From assembly GCF_008923185.1 (NCBI RefSeq), contig NZ_WBMT01000004.1:391823-455822 (forward strand): a stretch of DNA of 64,000 nucleotides, in the 5' to 3' direction. The DNA comes from Actinomadura rudentiformis (lineage in GTDB: Bacteria; Actinomycetota; Actinomycetes; Streptosporangiales; Streptosporangiaceae). Both the position numbers and the translations under genes were made by a program. This document shows positions 33,650 to 42,791 of the stretch, piece after piece. Under the pieces are notes generated by a model. It saw only the letters and a program-made list of their open reading frames with translations. It ran no database searches and was not told where the DNA came from. Position 1 is the stretch's first letter, and each line of letters begins with the position of its first letter.

Positions 33650-35173
33650 GTGAGCGAGCCGCAGGTGAGCGATCCGACGCCCGTGCTGGCGCTTGCCGAC
33701 GTGAGCAAGTCGTTCGGCGCGGTCCAGGCTCTGCGCGGGGTCCGCCTGAGCCTGTTCGCGGGCGAGATCCACGCACTGGCCGGGGAGAACGGGGCGGGCA
33801 AGTCCACGCTGGTGAAGACCTTCGCCGGCGTGCACCGCCCCGACGACGGCCAGGTCCTGCTGAACGGCGAGCCGGTGGTCTTCCACAGCCCGGCCGACGC
33901 CCAGCATGCCGGGGTCGCGGTGATCTACCAGGAGCCCACGCTGTTCCCCGACCTCACGGTCGCGGAGAACATCTTCATGGGCCGCCAGCCGCGCGGCGCG
34001 TTCGGCCGGCTCGACCGGGGCGCGATGAACGCCGCCGCCGAGGAGCTCTTCGCCCGGCTCGGTGTGGTGCTCGATCCCGCAGGCCCCGCGCGCGGCCTGT
34101 CGATCGCCGACCAGCAGGTCGTCGAGATCGCCAAGGCGATCTCCCGCGACGCCAAGATCCTGATCATGGACGAGCCGACGGCGGCGCTGACGGGCCGCGA
34201 GGTCGAGCGCCTGTTCGCCGTGGCCCGCACGCTGGCGTCCCATGGTTGTGCGCTGCTGTTCATCTCGCACCGGCTGGAGGAGATCTTCTCGCTCTGCCAG
34301 CGCGTGACGATCCTGCGGGACGGCGCCTGGATCGCCACCGAGAGCGTCTCCGACCTCACCGAGGACGACCTCGTCCAGCGCATGGTCGGCCGCGAGCTGA
34401 CCGAGCTCTACCCGAAGGTGGCGGTCGATCCGGGCGAGGTCGCTTTGGAGGTGTCCCGGCTGACCCGCGAGGGCGTCTTCACCGACGTCTCGTTCAACGT
34501 GCGGCGCGGCGAGATCGTCGCGCTCGCCGGGCTGGTCGGCGCGGGCCGTTCCGAGGTCGCCCGGGCGATCTTCGGCGTCGACCGGTGGGACGCCGGGTCG
34601 GTGGCGGTCGAGGGCAAGCCGCTGCGCGCGGGCTCGCCGACCACCGCGATGGCCGCCGGGGTCGCGCTGGTGCCCGAAGACCGGCGCCAGCAGGGCCTGG
34701 TGATGGAGCTGTCGATCGAGCGGAACATGGCGGTCACCGGGATGAAGCGGCTGCGGCGCGGCCCGATCATCCGCGGCTCGGCCGAACGCGCCCTCGCCTC
34801 CGACTGGGCCACGCGCCTCCAGCTCAAGTACTCCCGCCTGTCGGACGCCGTGGGCGTCCTGTCCGGCGGCAACCAGCAGAAGGTCGTCCTCGGCAAGTGG
34901 CTGTCGACTGACCCGAAGGTTCTGATCATCGACGAACCGACCCGGGGCATCGACGTCGGGACCAAGGCGGAGGTTCACCGCCTGCTGTCCAACCTGGCCG
35001 CCGAGGGCCTGGCCGTTCTGATGATCTCGTCCGACCTGCCCGAGGTGCTCGGCATGGCCGACCGGATCCTCGTCATGCACGAGGGACGGCTGACCGCCGA
35101 GATCGCCCGGGCCGACGCCACCGAGGAGAAGGTCATGGCCGCCGCCACCGGACGCGGGGAGGCCGCCGCGTGA
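33650..35173 (+). CDS. rhaT: Rhamnose ABC importer, double ATPase subunit
   Basis: 507 residues with two ABC domains, as in CUT2 sugar importers. Domain 1: Walker [10 protein letters not shown], Walker B ILIMDEP, signature region [11 protein letters not shown] (degenerate). Domain 2: LVGAGRS (degenerate Walker A), LSGGNQQK signature, [13 protein letters not shown] 33650 follows GGAGG. It is the first gene of the operon, with RhaP starting inside its stop (GTGA). It powers uptake of L-rhamnose, the sugar being deduced from the operon's enzymes. Confidence 0.92.
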   Translation: MSEPQVSDPTPVLALADVSKSFGAVQALRGVRLSLFAGEIHALAGENGAGKSTLVKTFAGVHRPDDGQVLLNGEPVVFHSPADAQHAGVAVIYQEPTLFPDLTVAENIFMGRQPRGAFGRLDRGAMNAAAEELFARLGVVLDPAGPARGLSIADQQVVEIAKAISRDAKILIMDEPTAALTGREVERLFAVARTLASHGCALLFISHRLEEIFSLCQRVTILRDGAWIATESVSDLTEDDLVQRMVGRELTELYPKVAVDPGEVALEVSRLTREGVFTDVSFNVRRGEIVALAGLVGAGRSEVARAIFGVDRWDAGSVAVEGKPLRAGSPTTAMAAGVALVPEDRRQQGLVMELSIERNMAVTGMKRLRRGPIIRGSAERALASDWATRLQLKYSRLSDAVGVLSGGNQQKVVLGKWLSTDPKVLIIDEPTRGIDVGTKAEVHRLLSNLAAEGLAVLMISSDLPEVLGMADRILVMHEGRLTAEIARADATEEKVMAAATGRGEAAA

Positions 35174-36324
35174 ACGGCACGAGCGCGAAGGACACCAGCG
35201 CGAACGGCGCCGACGCGAACGGCAAGAGCGGGGACGGTAACGGCAAGGGCGGGAACGGCGCGAGCGCGAGCGGCACGCGAGTGAACGGCACGCGCATGAA
35301 CGGCACCCTGGAACGCCTGGGCCGGATCCGGGAGCTCGGCATCGTCGGCGCGACGGTCCTGCTGTTCGTCGTCACCGGCCTGGCCAACTCCGGGTTCCTC
35401 TCGATCGACAGCTTCCGCGACATCCTGCTCAACGCCTCGATCATCGGACTGCTGGCCATCGGCCAGGCCATGGTGATCATCACCCGGAACGTGGACCTGT
35501 CGGTCAGCTCGACCACCGGCCTGTCCGCGTTCCTGGCGGGTGTGCTGCTGGCCGACCACAAGGGCCTGCCGGTGATCGTGGTGGCCCTCGCGTGCATCGC
35601 GATGGGGGCGGCATGGGGGCTCCTCAACGGTGCCCTGGTCGCCTACTTCCGGATCCCGGCGCTGGTGGCGACGCTCGGCACGCTGTACGTGATCCGCGGC
35701 GTCGACTACTGGTTCGCGGGCGGCCGCCAGGTCAACGCGGCCGACATGCCGTCGGGCTTCCTGTCCCTCGGCACCGCGAAGATCGTCGGGGTGCCGGTGC
35801 TGCCGCTGATCACCCTGGCGGTGCTGGCCGCCGTCGGCTGGGGGCTCGCGAACCTCCGGTCGGGCCGCGAGCTGTACGCGATCGGCTCGAACCCGGACGC
35901 GGCGATCCTCGCCGGCGTGCCCGTCACCCGGCGCCTGCTGACGGTGTTCGTGCTGAACGGAGCGATCGCGGGCCTCGCCGGCGTGCTGTGGGCGGCCCGG
36001 TTCGGCACGCTCGACGCCACCGTGGCCACCGGCAAGGAGCTCGACGTGGTCGCCGCAGCCGTCGTCGGCGGCGTGGCGATCTCCGGCGGCGTCGGCAGCG
36101 CCTGGGGCGCGGCGCTCGGCGCACTGCTGCTGACCTCGATCAGCAGCGCCCTGGCCGTGCTGAAGGTCGACTCGCTCGCCCAGTACGCCATCAACGGCGC
36201 GCTACTGCTCGCCGCGATCGTCCTGGACCGGCTGCTCGCACTGCGGCTCGCCGCCCGGTTGCGCAAGAAGAGCCGCGAACGGTCCGTCGAGACCACCCCA
36301 TTGGCCGCGGAGGCAACCCGATGA
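35170..36324 (+). CDS. rhaP: Rhamnose ABC importer, permease 1
   Basis: 384 residues, CUT2 (RbsC-type) permease with about ten hydrophobic segments. The first 45 residues are unusual: a soluble Asn/Gly/Ser/Lys-rich stretch ([20 protein letters not shown]) of near-repeats, not expected in this family. The family motif GxxxAxxLAG occurs as ASSIISSAL-type positions late ([18 protein letters not shown]). GTG 35170 overlaps the rhaT stop; the 3' end overlaps a 14-codon mini-cistron. The C-terminus [13 protein letters not shown] is duplicated in that mini-cistron. Confidence 0.88.
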   Translation: MNGTSAKDTSANGADANGKSGDGNGKGGNGASASGTRVNGTRMNGTLERLGRIRELGIVGATVLLFVVTGLANSGFLSIDSFRDILLNASIIGLLAIGQAMVIITRNVDLSVSSTTGLSAFLAGVLLADHKGLPVIVVALACIAMGAAWGLLNGALVAYFRIPALVATLGTLYVIRGVDYWFAGGRQVNAADMPSGFLSLGTAKIVGVPVLPLITLAVLAAVGWGLANLRSGRELYAIGSNPDAAILAGVPVTRRLLTVFVLNGAIAGLAGVLWAARFGTLDATVATGKELDVVAAAVVGGVAISGGVGSAWGAALGALLLTSISSALAVLKVDSLAQYAINGALLLAAIVLDRLLALRLAARLRKKSRERSVETTPLAAEATR

Positions 36325-36365
36325 ACATCGAGACCACCCCGAAGGTCGCGGAGGTGACCCGATGA
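36287..36365 (+). repeat. 41-bp imperfect tandem duplication at the rhaP-rhaQ junction
   Basis: Two 38-base copies offset by 41 bases (36287-36324 and 36328-36365), both containing TCGAGACCACCCC and ending in ACCCGATGA. Confidence 0.85.
36321..36365 (+). CDS. 14-codon mini-cistron linking rhaP and rhaQ
   Basis: ATG 36321 overlaps the rhaP stop (ATGA) and the mini-cistron's TGA overlaps the rhaQ start (ATGA). The peptide [14 protein letters not shown] copies the end of RhaP ([12 protein letters not shown]). GCGGAGG precedes both rhaQ and the mini-cistron at similar spacing. It probably arose by tandem duplication and now serves as a translational coupling relay rather than encoding a functional peptide. 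Confidence 0.6.
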   Translation: MNIETTPKVAEVTR

Positions 36366-37357
36366 GCGACGTGAAGAACAGGCTGATGTCGTGGGAGAGC
36401 GCGCTGCTGGTGCTGCTGATCGGCTCCTGGTCGGTCGCCTCCCTCACCGTGGAGGGCTTCTCCGGCACGTCGAACATGTCGTTCCTCCTGCTGGACGTCT
36501 CGGAGATCGCGCTCATGGCGATCCCGCTGACCCTCGTCGTCATCACCGGTGAGATCGACCTGTCGGTCGCCTCGACGCTCGGCCTGACCAGCGCGATCAT
36601 CGGCACGCTCTGGGACGCGGGACTCACCATCGAGTCGATCTTCGTGATCGCGCTCCTCGTCGGCGCCGTCTGCGGCCTGGTCAACGGGCTGCTGGTGACC
36701 CGGCTCGGGCTCCCCTCGCTGGCCGTCACGATCGGCACCCTCGCCCTGTACCGAGGGCTGGCGTACGTGGTGCTCGGGGACAAGGCCGTGGCCGACTTCC
36801 CGCAGGTCTACACCGGCTGGGCGACCGGCTCCATCGGCCCGATCCCGAAGCCGATCCTGCTGGTCGCGGTCCTCGCCGTGATCGCCGGAGTGATCCTGCA
36901 CGCCACCCCGCTCGGCCGGTCGGTCTTCGCGCTCGGCTACAACCAGGAGGCAGCCTACTTCGCCGGGATCCGGGTGAAGCGGATCAAGCTCTGGTTGTTC
37001 GTCGCGTCCGGCGTGTTCGCCTCCCTGGCCGGGATCGTCTACACCCTGCGCTACTCCAGCGCCCGCGCCGACAACGGCACCGGCCTGGAACTGGCCGTGG
37101 TCGCGGCCGTGCTGCTCGGCGGGGTGTCGTTCTTCGGCGGCCGCGGCACGCTCCCGGGCGTCCTCACCGGCGTCCTGGTCTTCGGCGTGCTGCGCAACGC
37201 GCTCATCCTCGCCGACGTGTCCAACGAGGTCCTCAACTTCGTGACCGGCCTGCTGCTCATCTCCTCGGTACTCGCTCCCAACCTCGCCACGCTCGTCCGG
37301 AATCGCAGGTCCCGGACGGTCACACCACCACCACTCATGGAAGGAACGTCCGTCTAA
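36362..37357 (+). CDS. rhaQ: Rhamnose ABC importer, permease 2
   Basis: 331 residues, second CUT2-type permease with about ten membrane segments; LTLVVITGEIDLSVASTLGL and FASLAGIVYTLRYSSARADN are family landmarks. It is coupled to the preceding mini-cistron by ATGA and to rhaS by TAATG. Two permeases form a heterodimer in the RhaSTPQ system. Confidence 0.92.
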   Translation: MSDVKNRLMSWESALLVLLIGSWSVASLTVEGFSGTSNMSFLLLDVSEIALMAIPLTLVVITGEIDLSVASTLGLTSAIIGTLWDAGLTIESIFVIALLVGAVCGLVNGLLVTRLGLPSLAVTIGTLALYRGLAYVVLGDKAVADFPQVYTGWATGSIGPIPKPILLVAVLAVIAGVILHATPLGRSVFALGYNQEAAYFAGIRVKRIKLWLFVASGVFASLAGIVYTLRYSSARADNGTGLELAVVAAVLLGGVSFFGGRGTLPGVLTGVLVFGVLRNALILADVSNEVLNFVTGLLLISSVLAPNLATLVRNRRSRTVTPPPLMEGTSV

Positions 37358-38418
37358 TGTCCCTCTTGCCAAAGCTCACGGCACTGGCCGTGGCGAGCGT
37401 GCTGCTCACCGCCTGTGGCGGAACCACGAAGGACGACGCGAAGACCGAGGCCCCGGCGGCGGGCGGCGGCGCCAGCGCCAACCCCAACGCGCCGCTCAAG
37501 TCCGGGCTGAAGATCGCCTTCCTGCCCAAGCAGATCAACAACCCGTACTTCACGATCGCGAACAAGGGCGGCGCCGACGCCGTCAAGGCGTTCAAGGGTG
37601 AGAGCAAGGAGGTCGGCCCGTCCGACGCCAGCGCCTCCAGCCAGGTGTCGTACATCAACACGCTGACCCAGCAGAAGCAGGACGTCATCGTCATCTCCGC
37701 CAACGACTCCAACGCGGTCGTCCCGGCGCTCAAGAACGCCCGTAACGCGGGCATCAAGGTCGTCACCTACGACTCCGACGCCGCCGTCGCGGGCCGTGAC
37801 GTCTTCATCAACCAGGCCAGCGCCGAGGACATCGGCCGCACCGAGGTCCAGCTGCTCGCCAAGCAGATCGGCAACAAGGGCAAGATCGCGGTTCTGTCGG
37901 CGACGCCGAACGCCACGAACCAGAACACCTGGATCGAGTTCATGAAGGACGAGCTCAAGAAGCCCGAGTACAAGGACATGGAGCTCGTCAAGGTCGCCTA
38001 CGGCAACGACGACGACCAGAAGTCGTTCACCGAGACCCAGGGCCTGCTCAAGTCCTACCCGGACCTCAAGGGCATCATCTCGCCGACCACCGTCGGCATC
38101 GCCGCAGCGGCCCGGTACCTGTCCGGCTCGCCGCACAAGGGCAAGGTCGCGCTGACCGGCCTCGGCACGCCCAACCAGATGCGCAAGTTCGTCAAGGACG
38201 GCACGGTCAAGGAGTTCGAGCTCTGGAACCCCGCCGACCTCGGCTACCTGGCCGCCTACGCGGGCGGCGCGCTGGCCTCCGGGCAGATCACCGGCAAGGA
38301 GGGCGAGACGTTCGAGGCCGGCAAGCTCGGCAAGAAGACCGTCGGCAAGGACGGGGTCGTCATCCTCGGCCCGCCCACCGTCTTCAACACCGGGAACATC
38401 GACCAGTTCGACTTCTAG
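37357..38418 (+). CDS. rhaS: Rhamnose-binding lipoprotein of the ABC importer
   Basis: 353 residues. Lipoprotein signal with lipobox LTAC (Cys at residue 20), then an Ala/Gly/Pro linker and a type I periplasmic-binding domain: IAFLPKQINNPYFTIANKGG, VIVISANDSNAVVPALKNAR, VVTYDSDAAVAGRDVFINQA. It captures rhamnose outside the membrane and delivers it to RhaPQT. The start overlaps the rhaQ stop (TAATG). No permease or binding gene is duplicated elsewhere in the window. Confidence 0.93.
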   Translation: MSLLPKLTALAVASVLLTACGGTTKDDAKTEAPAAGGGASANPNAPLKSGLKIAFLPKQINNPYFTIANKGGADAVKAFKGESKEVGPSDASASSQVSYINTLTQQKQDVIVISANDSNAVVPALKNARNAGIKVVTYDSDAAVAGRDVFINQASAEDIGRTEVQLLAKQIGNKGKIAVLSATPNATNQNTWIEFMKDELKKPEYKDMELVKVAYGNDDDQKSFTETQGLLKSYPDLKGIISPTTVGIAAAARYLSGSPHKGKVALTGLGTPNQMRKFVKDGTVKEFELWNPADLGYLAAYAGGALASGQITGKEGETFEAGKLGKKTVGKDGVVILGPPTVFNTGNIDQFDF

Positions 38419-38467
38419 GCCCGCACTGGACACCTGACGTCGAAGACACCTGACACTGAAGGCTCCC

Positions 38468-38788
38468 ATGCGACGGGTTTGTTTTCTCCTGAAGGTCCGC
38501 CAAGACCGGCTTGAGGAATACCGAAGGGCTCACGAGCGCGTCTGGCCCGAGATGCTGGACGCGCTCCGTGAGACCGGCTGGCGGAACTACTCCCTCTTCC
38601 TGCGCGACGACGGCCTGCTCGTCGGTTATCTGGAGACCGACGACTTCGACGCCGCGCTCGCCGGGATGGCCGCCACCGACGTCAATGCCCGCTGGCAGCA
38701 CGAGATGGCTCCCTATTTCGAGGACCTGGAAGGCGCCGCCCCCGACACCGGGATGGTGCCGCTCACCGAGGTCTTCCACCTTGACTAG
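38468..38788 (+). CDS. rhaM: L-rhamnose mutarotase
   Basis: 106 residues. MRRVCFLLKVRQDRLEEYRR and HERVWPEMLDALRETGWRNY carry the conserved His, Trp and Pro of the RhaM/RhaU family; the C-terminus (LTEVFHLD) is typical. It interconverts the alpha and beta anomers of L-rhamnose, speeding entry to the isomerase encoded next. Confidence 0.95.
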   Translation: MRRVCFLLKVRQDRLEEYRRAHERVWPEMLDALRETGWRNYSLFLRDDGLLVGYLETDDFDAALAGMAATDVNARWQHEMAPYFEDLEGAAPDTGMVPLTEVFHLD

Positions 38789-38814
38789 AAGCGCTGATTC
38801 GGGGATGAGAGACG

Positions 38815-40026
38815 ATGACTGACAGCACCCCCCCGCCGGGGATCGCGACCGAGCCCGGCACCACCTCCGCGCCGGGCGGCATCGCCGGCCTGGACGATCT
38901 GATGATCGAGACGCCCTCGTGGGCGTACGGCAACTCCGGCACGCGTTTCAAGGTCTTCGCGCAGCGGGGGGTGCCCCGCGACCCGTACGAGAAGATCGCC
39001 GACGCGGCGCAGGTGCACGCGTTCACCGGGGCCGCCCCGACCGTCGCCCTCCACATCCCGTGGGACAAGGTCGACGACTACGCCGCGCTCGCGGAGTACG
39101 CGCGCTCGCTCGGGGTCGGGCTCGGGGCGATCAACGCGAACGTCTTCCAGGACGACGACTACATGCTCGGCTCGGTGACCAACCCCGACCCCGGCGTGCG
39201 GCGCAAGGCGACCGACCATTTGCTCGAGTGCGTCGACATCATGGACGCCACCGGGTCGCGCGACCTGAAGTTGTGGTTCTCGGACGGGACGAACTACCCC
39301 GGCCAGGACGACATCCGCACCCGTCAGGACCGCCTGGCGGACGCTCTCGCCGAGGTGTACGAACGGCTCGGCCAGCACCAGCGGATGTTGCTGGAGTACA
39401 AGCTGTTCGAGCCGAGCTTCTACACGATGGACGTGCCGGACTGGGGCACCTCGTTCGCGCACTGCGTCGCGCTCGGGCCCAAGGCGGTCGTCTGCGTCGA
39501 CACCGGCCACCACGCGCCGGGGACCAATATCGAGTTCATCGTCGCGATGTTGCTGCGCGCGGGGAAGCTCGGGGCGTTCGACTTCAACTCCCGCTTCTAC
39601 GCCGACGACGACCTGATGGTCGGCTCGGCCGACCCGTTCCAGCTGTTCCGGATCATGCACGAGGTGGTGCGCGGCGGCGGGCTCGACCCGGCAACCGCGG
39701 TGGCCTTCATGCTGGACCAGTGCCACAACATCGAGCCGAAGATCCAGGGCCAGATCCGCTCGGTGATGAACGTCCAGGAGGCCACGGCCAAGGCGCTGCT
39801 CGTCGACGCCCCCGCGCTGAAGGCGGCGCAGGACGCGGGTGACGTGCTCGGCGCCAACGCCGTGCTCATGGACGCCTACAACACCGATGTCCGCCCCCTG
39901 CTCGTGCAATGGCGCGAGGACAAGGGACTGGCGGGCGACCCGATCGCCGCGTACAAGGCGTCGGGCTACTTCGAGAAGATCGTCGCCGAACGCGTCGGCG
40001 GCACCCAGGCCGGATGGGGGGCCTGA
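38815..40026 (+). CDS. rhaI: L-rhamnose isomerase (RhaI type)
   Basis: 403 residues of TIM-barrel isomerase of the Pseudomonas/Streptomyces RhaI type rather than E. coli RhaA. LKLWFSDGTNYPGQDDIRTR, EYKLFEPSFYTMDV and CVDTGHHAPGTNIEF hold the metal-binding Glu, Asp and His residues, and FDFNSRFYADDDLMVGS the downstream ligands. It converts L-rhamnose to L-rhamnulose in the cytoplasm. The gene is preceded by GGGGATGAGAG; spacing to the next gene is 6 bases. Confidence 0.94.
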   Translation: MTDSTPPPGIATEPGTTSAPGGIAGLDDLMIETPSWAYGNSGTRFKVFAQRGVPRDPYEKIADAAQVHAFTGAAPTVALHIPWDKVDDYAALAEYARSLGVGLGAINANVFQDDDYMLGSVTNPDPGVRRKATDHLLECVDIMDATGSRDLKLWFSDGTNYPGQDDIRTRQDRLADALAEVYERLGQHQRMLLEYKLFEPSFYTMDVPDWGTSFAHCVALGPKAVVCVDTGHHAPGTNIEFIVAMLLRAGKLGAFDFNSRFYADDDLMVGSADPFQLFRIMHEVVRGGGLDPATAVAFMLDQCHNIEPKIQGQIRSVMNVQEATAKALLVDAPALKAAQDAGDVLGANAVLMDAYNTDVRPLLVQWREDKGLAGDPIAAYKASGYFEKIVAERVGGTQAGWGA

Positions 40027-40032
40027 ACGACC

Positions 40033-42063
40033 ATGAGCATCGTCGAAGAACTCCTGAACCGCAGCCACACGCTCGGATCGGACCCGCGCAACACCAACTA
40101 CGCCGGAGGCAACACCTCCGCGAAGGGCGCCGAGACCGACCCGGTCACCGGCGAGCCCGTGGAGCTGATGTGGGTCAAGGGCTCGGGCGGTGACCTCGGC
40201 ACGCTGACCGCCGCGGGCCTGGCCGTGCTGCGGCTGGACCGGCTGCGGGCCCTCGTGGACGTCTACCCCGGGGTGGACCGCGAGGACGAGATGGTCGCTG
40301 CCTTCGACTTCTGCGCGCACGGGAAGGGCGGGGCGGCACCGTCGATCGACACCGCCATGCACGGGCTGGTCGAGGCCGAGCACGTGGACCACCTCCACCC
40401 CGACAGCGGCATCGCGATCGCGACGGCGGCCGACGGCGAGGCGCTGACTCAGACGATCTTCGGGGACCGGGTCGTGTGGGTACCGTGGCGGCGCCCGGGC
40501 TTCCAGCTCGGACTGGACATCGCGAAGATCAAGGCGGAGAACCCGCAGGCGATCGGCGTGATCCTCGGCGGCCACGGCATCACCGCCTGGGGTCAGACCT
40601 CGGCCGAATGCCAGGCCAACTCCCTGGAGATCATCCGCACGGCCGAGACGTATCTGGCCGAGCACGGACGTCCCGAGCCGTTCGGCCCGGTGATCTCCGG
40701 CTACGAGCCGCTGCCCGAGGCCGAACGGCACGTCCGGGCCGCAGAGCTGTTCCCGTTGCTGCGCGGCCTGGCGTCCACGGACCGTCACCAGGTCGGCCAC
40801 TACACAGACAGCGACGCTGTCCTGGACTTCGTCTCCCGCGCCGAGCACCCCAGACTGGCCGCCCTCGGCACGTCCTGCCCGGACCACTTCCTGCGTACGA
40901 AGGTCGCGCCGCTCGTTCTCGACCTGCCGACCTCCGCACCGCTCGACCAGGTCCGCAACAGGCTGGGCGAGCTGCACGCCGCCTACCGGGCGGAATACGA
41001 GGCGTACTACCAGCGCCACGCCACCCCCGACTCGCCCGCGATGCGCGGCGCCGACCCGGCGATCGTGCTGGTTCCGGGCGTGGGGATGTTCTCGTTCGGC
41101 GCGAACAAGCAGACCGCCCGCGTGGCCGGCGAGTTCTACGTGAATGCGATCAACGTGATGCGCGGCGCCGAGTCGGTCTCGTCCTACCGGCCCATCGACG
41201 AGGCCGAGAAGTTCCGGATCGAGTACTGGTCGCTGGAGGAGGCCAAGCTCCAGCGCATGCCGAAGCCCAAGCCGCTCGCGACCCGCGTCGCATTCGTGAC
41301 GGGCGGCGGATCGGGCATCGGCGCGGCCACCGCGCGGCGCCTCGCGGCCGAGGGCGCGTGCGTGGTCGTCGCCGACCGCGACCTCACGTCCGCGGAGAAG
41401 GTCGCGGCCGAGCTCGGCGGGTCCGACGTGGCGATCGCGGTGGCAGCCGACGTCACCAGCGAGGACGACATCCGCGCAGGCCTGGCGACCGCCGTCCTGG
41501 CCTTCGGCGGAGTGGACCTCATCGTGAACAACGCCGGCCTGTCCCTCTCGAAACCCCTTCTCGAAACCACCGTCGCCGACTGGGACCTCCAGCACGACGT
41601 CATGGCCCGCGGCTCGTTCCTGGTCTCCCGGGAGACCGCCAAGATCATGATCGATCAGGCGATGGGCGGCGACATCGTCTACATCTCGTCCAAGAACTCG
41701 ATCTTCGCGGGCCCCAACAACGTGGCCTACAGCGCCGCCAAGGCCGACCAGGCCCACCAGGTCCGCCTGCTCGCCGCCGAACTCGGGGAACACGGCATCC
41801 GCGTCAACGGCATCAACCCGGACGGCGTCGTCCGCGGCTCGGGCATCTTCGCCTCCGGCTGGGGCGCCAACCGCGCCGCGGTCTACGGCGTCGAGGAGGA
41901 GAAGCTAGGCGAGTTCTATGCCCAACGGACACTTCTCAAGCGCGAGGTGCTCCCTGAGCACGTGGCCAACGCGGTCTTCGCACTGACCGGCGGCGACCTC
42001 ACGCACACCACCGGCCTCCACGTCCCAGTAGACGCCGGAGTCGCGGCCGCCTTCCTGCGCTGA
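40033..42063 (+). CDS. rhaD: Bifunctional rhamnulose-1-phosphate aldolase / short-chain dehydrogenase
   Basis: 676 residues, also called RhaEW. Residues 1-390 form a class II aldolase domain with the metal histidines in EAEHVDHLHPDSG and the motif GGHGITAWG. From about residue 415 comes a short-chain dehydrogenase: cofactor motif GGGSGIGAATARRL, NNAG, catalytic SSKNS and YSAAKA (Tyr-x3-Lys). Family knowledge: the aldolase yields dihydroxyacetone phosphate and L-lactaldehyde, and the second domain oxidises lactaldehyde to L-lactate. That explains the lutABC genes directly downstream (start overlaps by TGATG). Confidence 0.93.
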   Translation: MSIVEELLNRSHTLGSDPRNTNYAGGNTSAKGAETDPVTGEPVELMWVKGSGGDLGTLTAAGLAVLRLDRLRALVDVYPGVDREDEMVAAFDFCAHGKGGAAPSIDTAMHGLVEAEHVDHLHPDSGIAIATAADGEALTQTIFGDRVVWVPWRRPGFQLGLDIAKIKAENPQAIGVILGGHGITAWGQTSAECQANSLEIIRTAETYLAEHGRPEPFGPVISGYEPLPEAERHVRAAELFPLLRGLASTDRHQVGHYTDSDAVLDFVSRAEHPRLAALGTSCPDHFLRTKVAPLVLDLPTSAPLDQVRNRLGELHAAYRAEYEAYYQRHATPDSPAMRGADPAIVLVPGVGMFSFGANKQTARVAGEFYVNAINVMRGAESVSSYRPIDEAEKFRIEYWSLEEAKLQRMPKPKPLATRVAFVTGGGSGIGAATARRLAAEGACVVVADRDLTSAEKVAAELGGSDVAIAVAADVTSEDDIRAGLATAVLAFGGVDLIVNNAGLSLSKPLLETTVADWDLQHDVMARGSFLVSRETAKIMIDQAMGGDIVYISSKNSIFAGPNNVAYSAAKADQAHQVRLLAAELGEHGIRVNGINPDGVVRGSGIFASGWGANRAAVYGVEEEKLGEFYAQRTLLKREVLPEHVANAVFALTGGDLTHTTGLHVPVDAGVAAAFLR

Positions 42064-42791
42064 TGAAGATCGCACTCTTCGTCACCTGTGTGAACGACAC
42101 GCTGTACCCACAAACGGGGAAGGCCGTCGTCTCCATCCTGGAGCGCCTAGGGCACGAGGTGGACTTCCCGCTAACCCAAACCTGCTGCGGGCAGATGCAC
42201 CTCAACAGCGGCTACCCCCACCAGGCACTCCCCTTGGTGGAAGCGTTCACGACAACCTTCGAGGGCTACGACGCCATCGTGGTCCCATCCGGCTCCTGCG
42301 CCGCGATGGTCCGTGACTGGCACAGCACCGTCGCCCACGAAGCCGGACGAGAAGACCTGGCCCAACGCGCAAAGTCGCTTGCCCCGCGCGTCCATGAGTT
42401 CTCCGAGCTTCTCGTGGACGTTCTGGGCGTCACCGACGTGGGCGCCGTCTTCCCGCATCGGGTCACCTACCACCCGACCTGCCACGGGCTGCGGATGCTG
42501 AAGCTCGGCGACCGCCCGCAACAGCTGCTGAGGGAGGTCGACGGCCTGGAGCTGGTCGACCTCCCCGACGCAACCGAGTGCTGCGGCTTCGGCGGCACGT
42601 TCGCCCTCAAGAACGCGGACGTGTCAGCGGCCATGTGCGCCGACAAGGTCGCCGCCGTCAAACAGACCCGAGCCGAGGTGCTCTGCGCCGTGGACAACTC
42701 CTGCCTCATGCACATAGGCGGCACGCTCTCCCGCCAACGCAGCGGCGTCCGCGTCATGCACCTGGCCGAAATCCTGGCGAGCACAGCATGA
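42063..42791 (+). CDS. lutA: L-lactate oxidation complex, subunit LutA (Fe-S/CCG protein)
   Basis: 242 residues with two CCG domains: the N-terminal CCGQMH and C-terminal CCGFGG, plus upstream Cys residues (VTCVND, PTCHGL), binding Fe-S clusters. This is the LutA/LldE family. With LutB and LutC it oxidises L-lactate to pyruvate and passes electrons to the respiratory chain. Start overlaps the rhaD stop (TGATG); end overlaps lutB (ATGA). Confidence 0.93.
   Translation: MKIALFVTCVNDTLYPQTGKAVVSILERLGHEVDFPLTQTCCGQMHLNSGYPHQALPLVEAFTTTFEGYDAIVVPSGSCAAMVRDWHSTVAHEAGREDLAQRAKSLAPRVHEFSELLVDVLGVTDVGAVFPHRVTYHPTCHGLRMLKLGDRPQQLLREVDGLELVDLPDATECCGFGGTFALKNADVSAAMCADKVAAVKQTRAEVLCAVDNSCLMHIGGTLSRQRSGVRVMHLAEILASTA

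Noticed and set aside
38785..41793. A very long minus-strand frame opposite rhaI and rhaD
   Set aside because: It is the antisense shadow of genes with strong family matches in the other frame, has no domain of its own, and no start signal.
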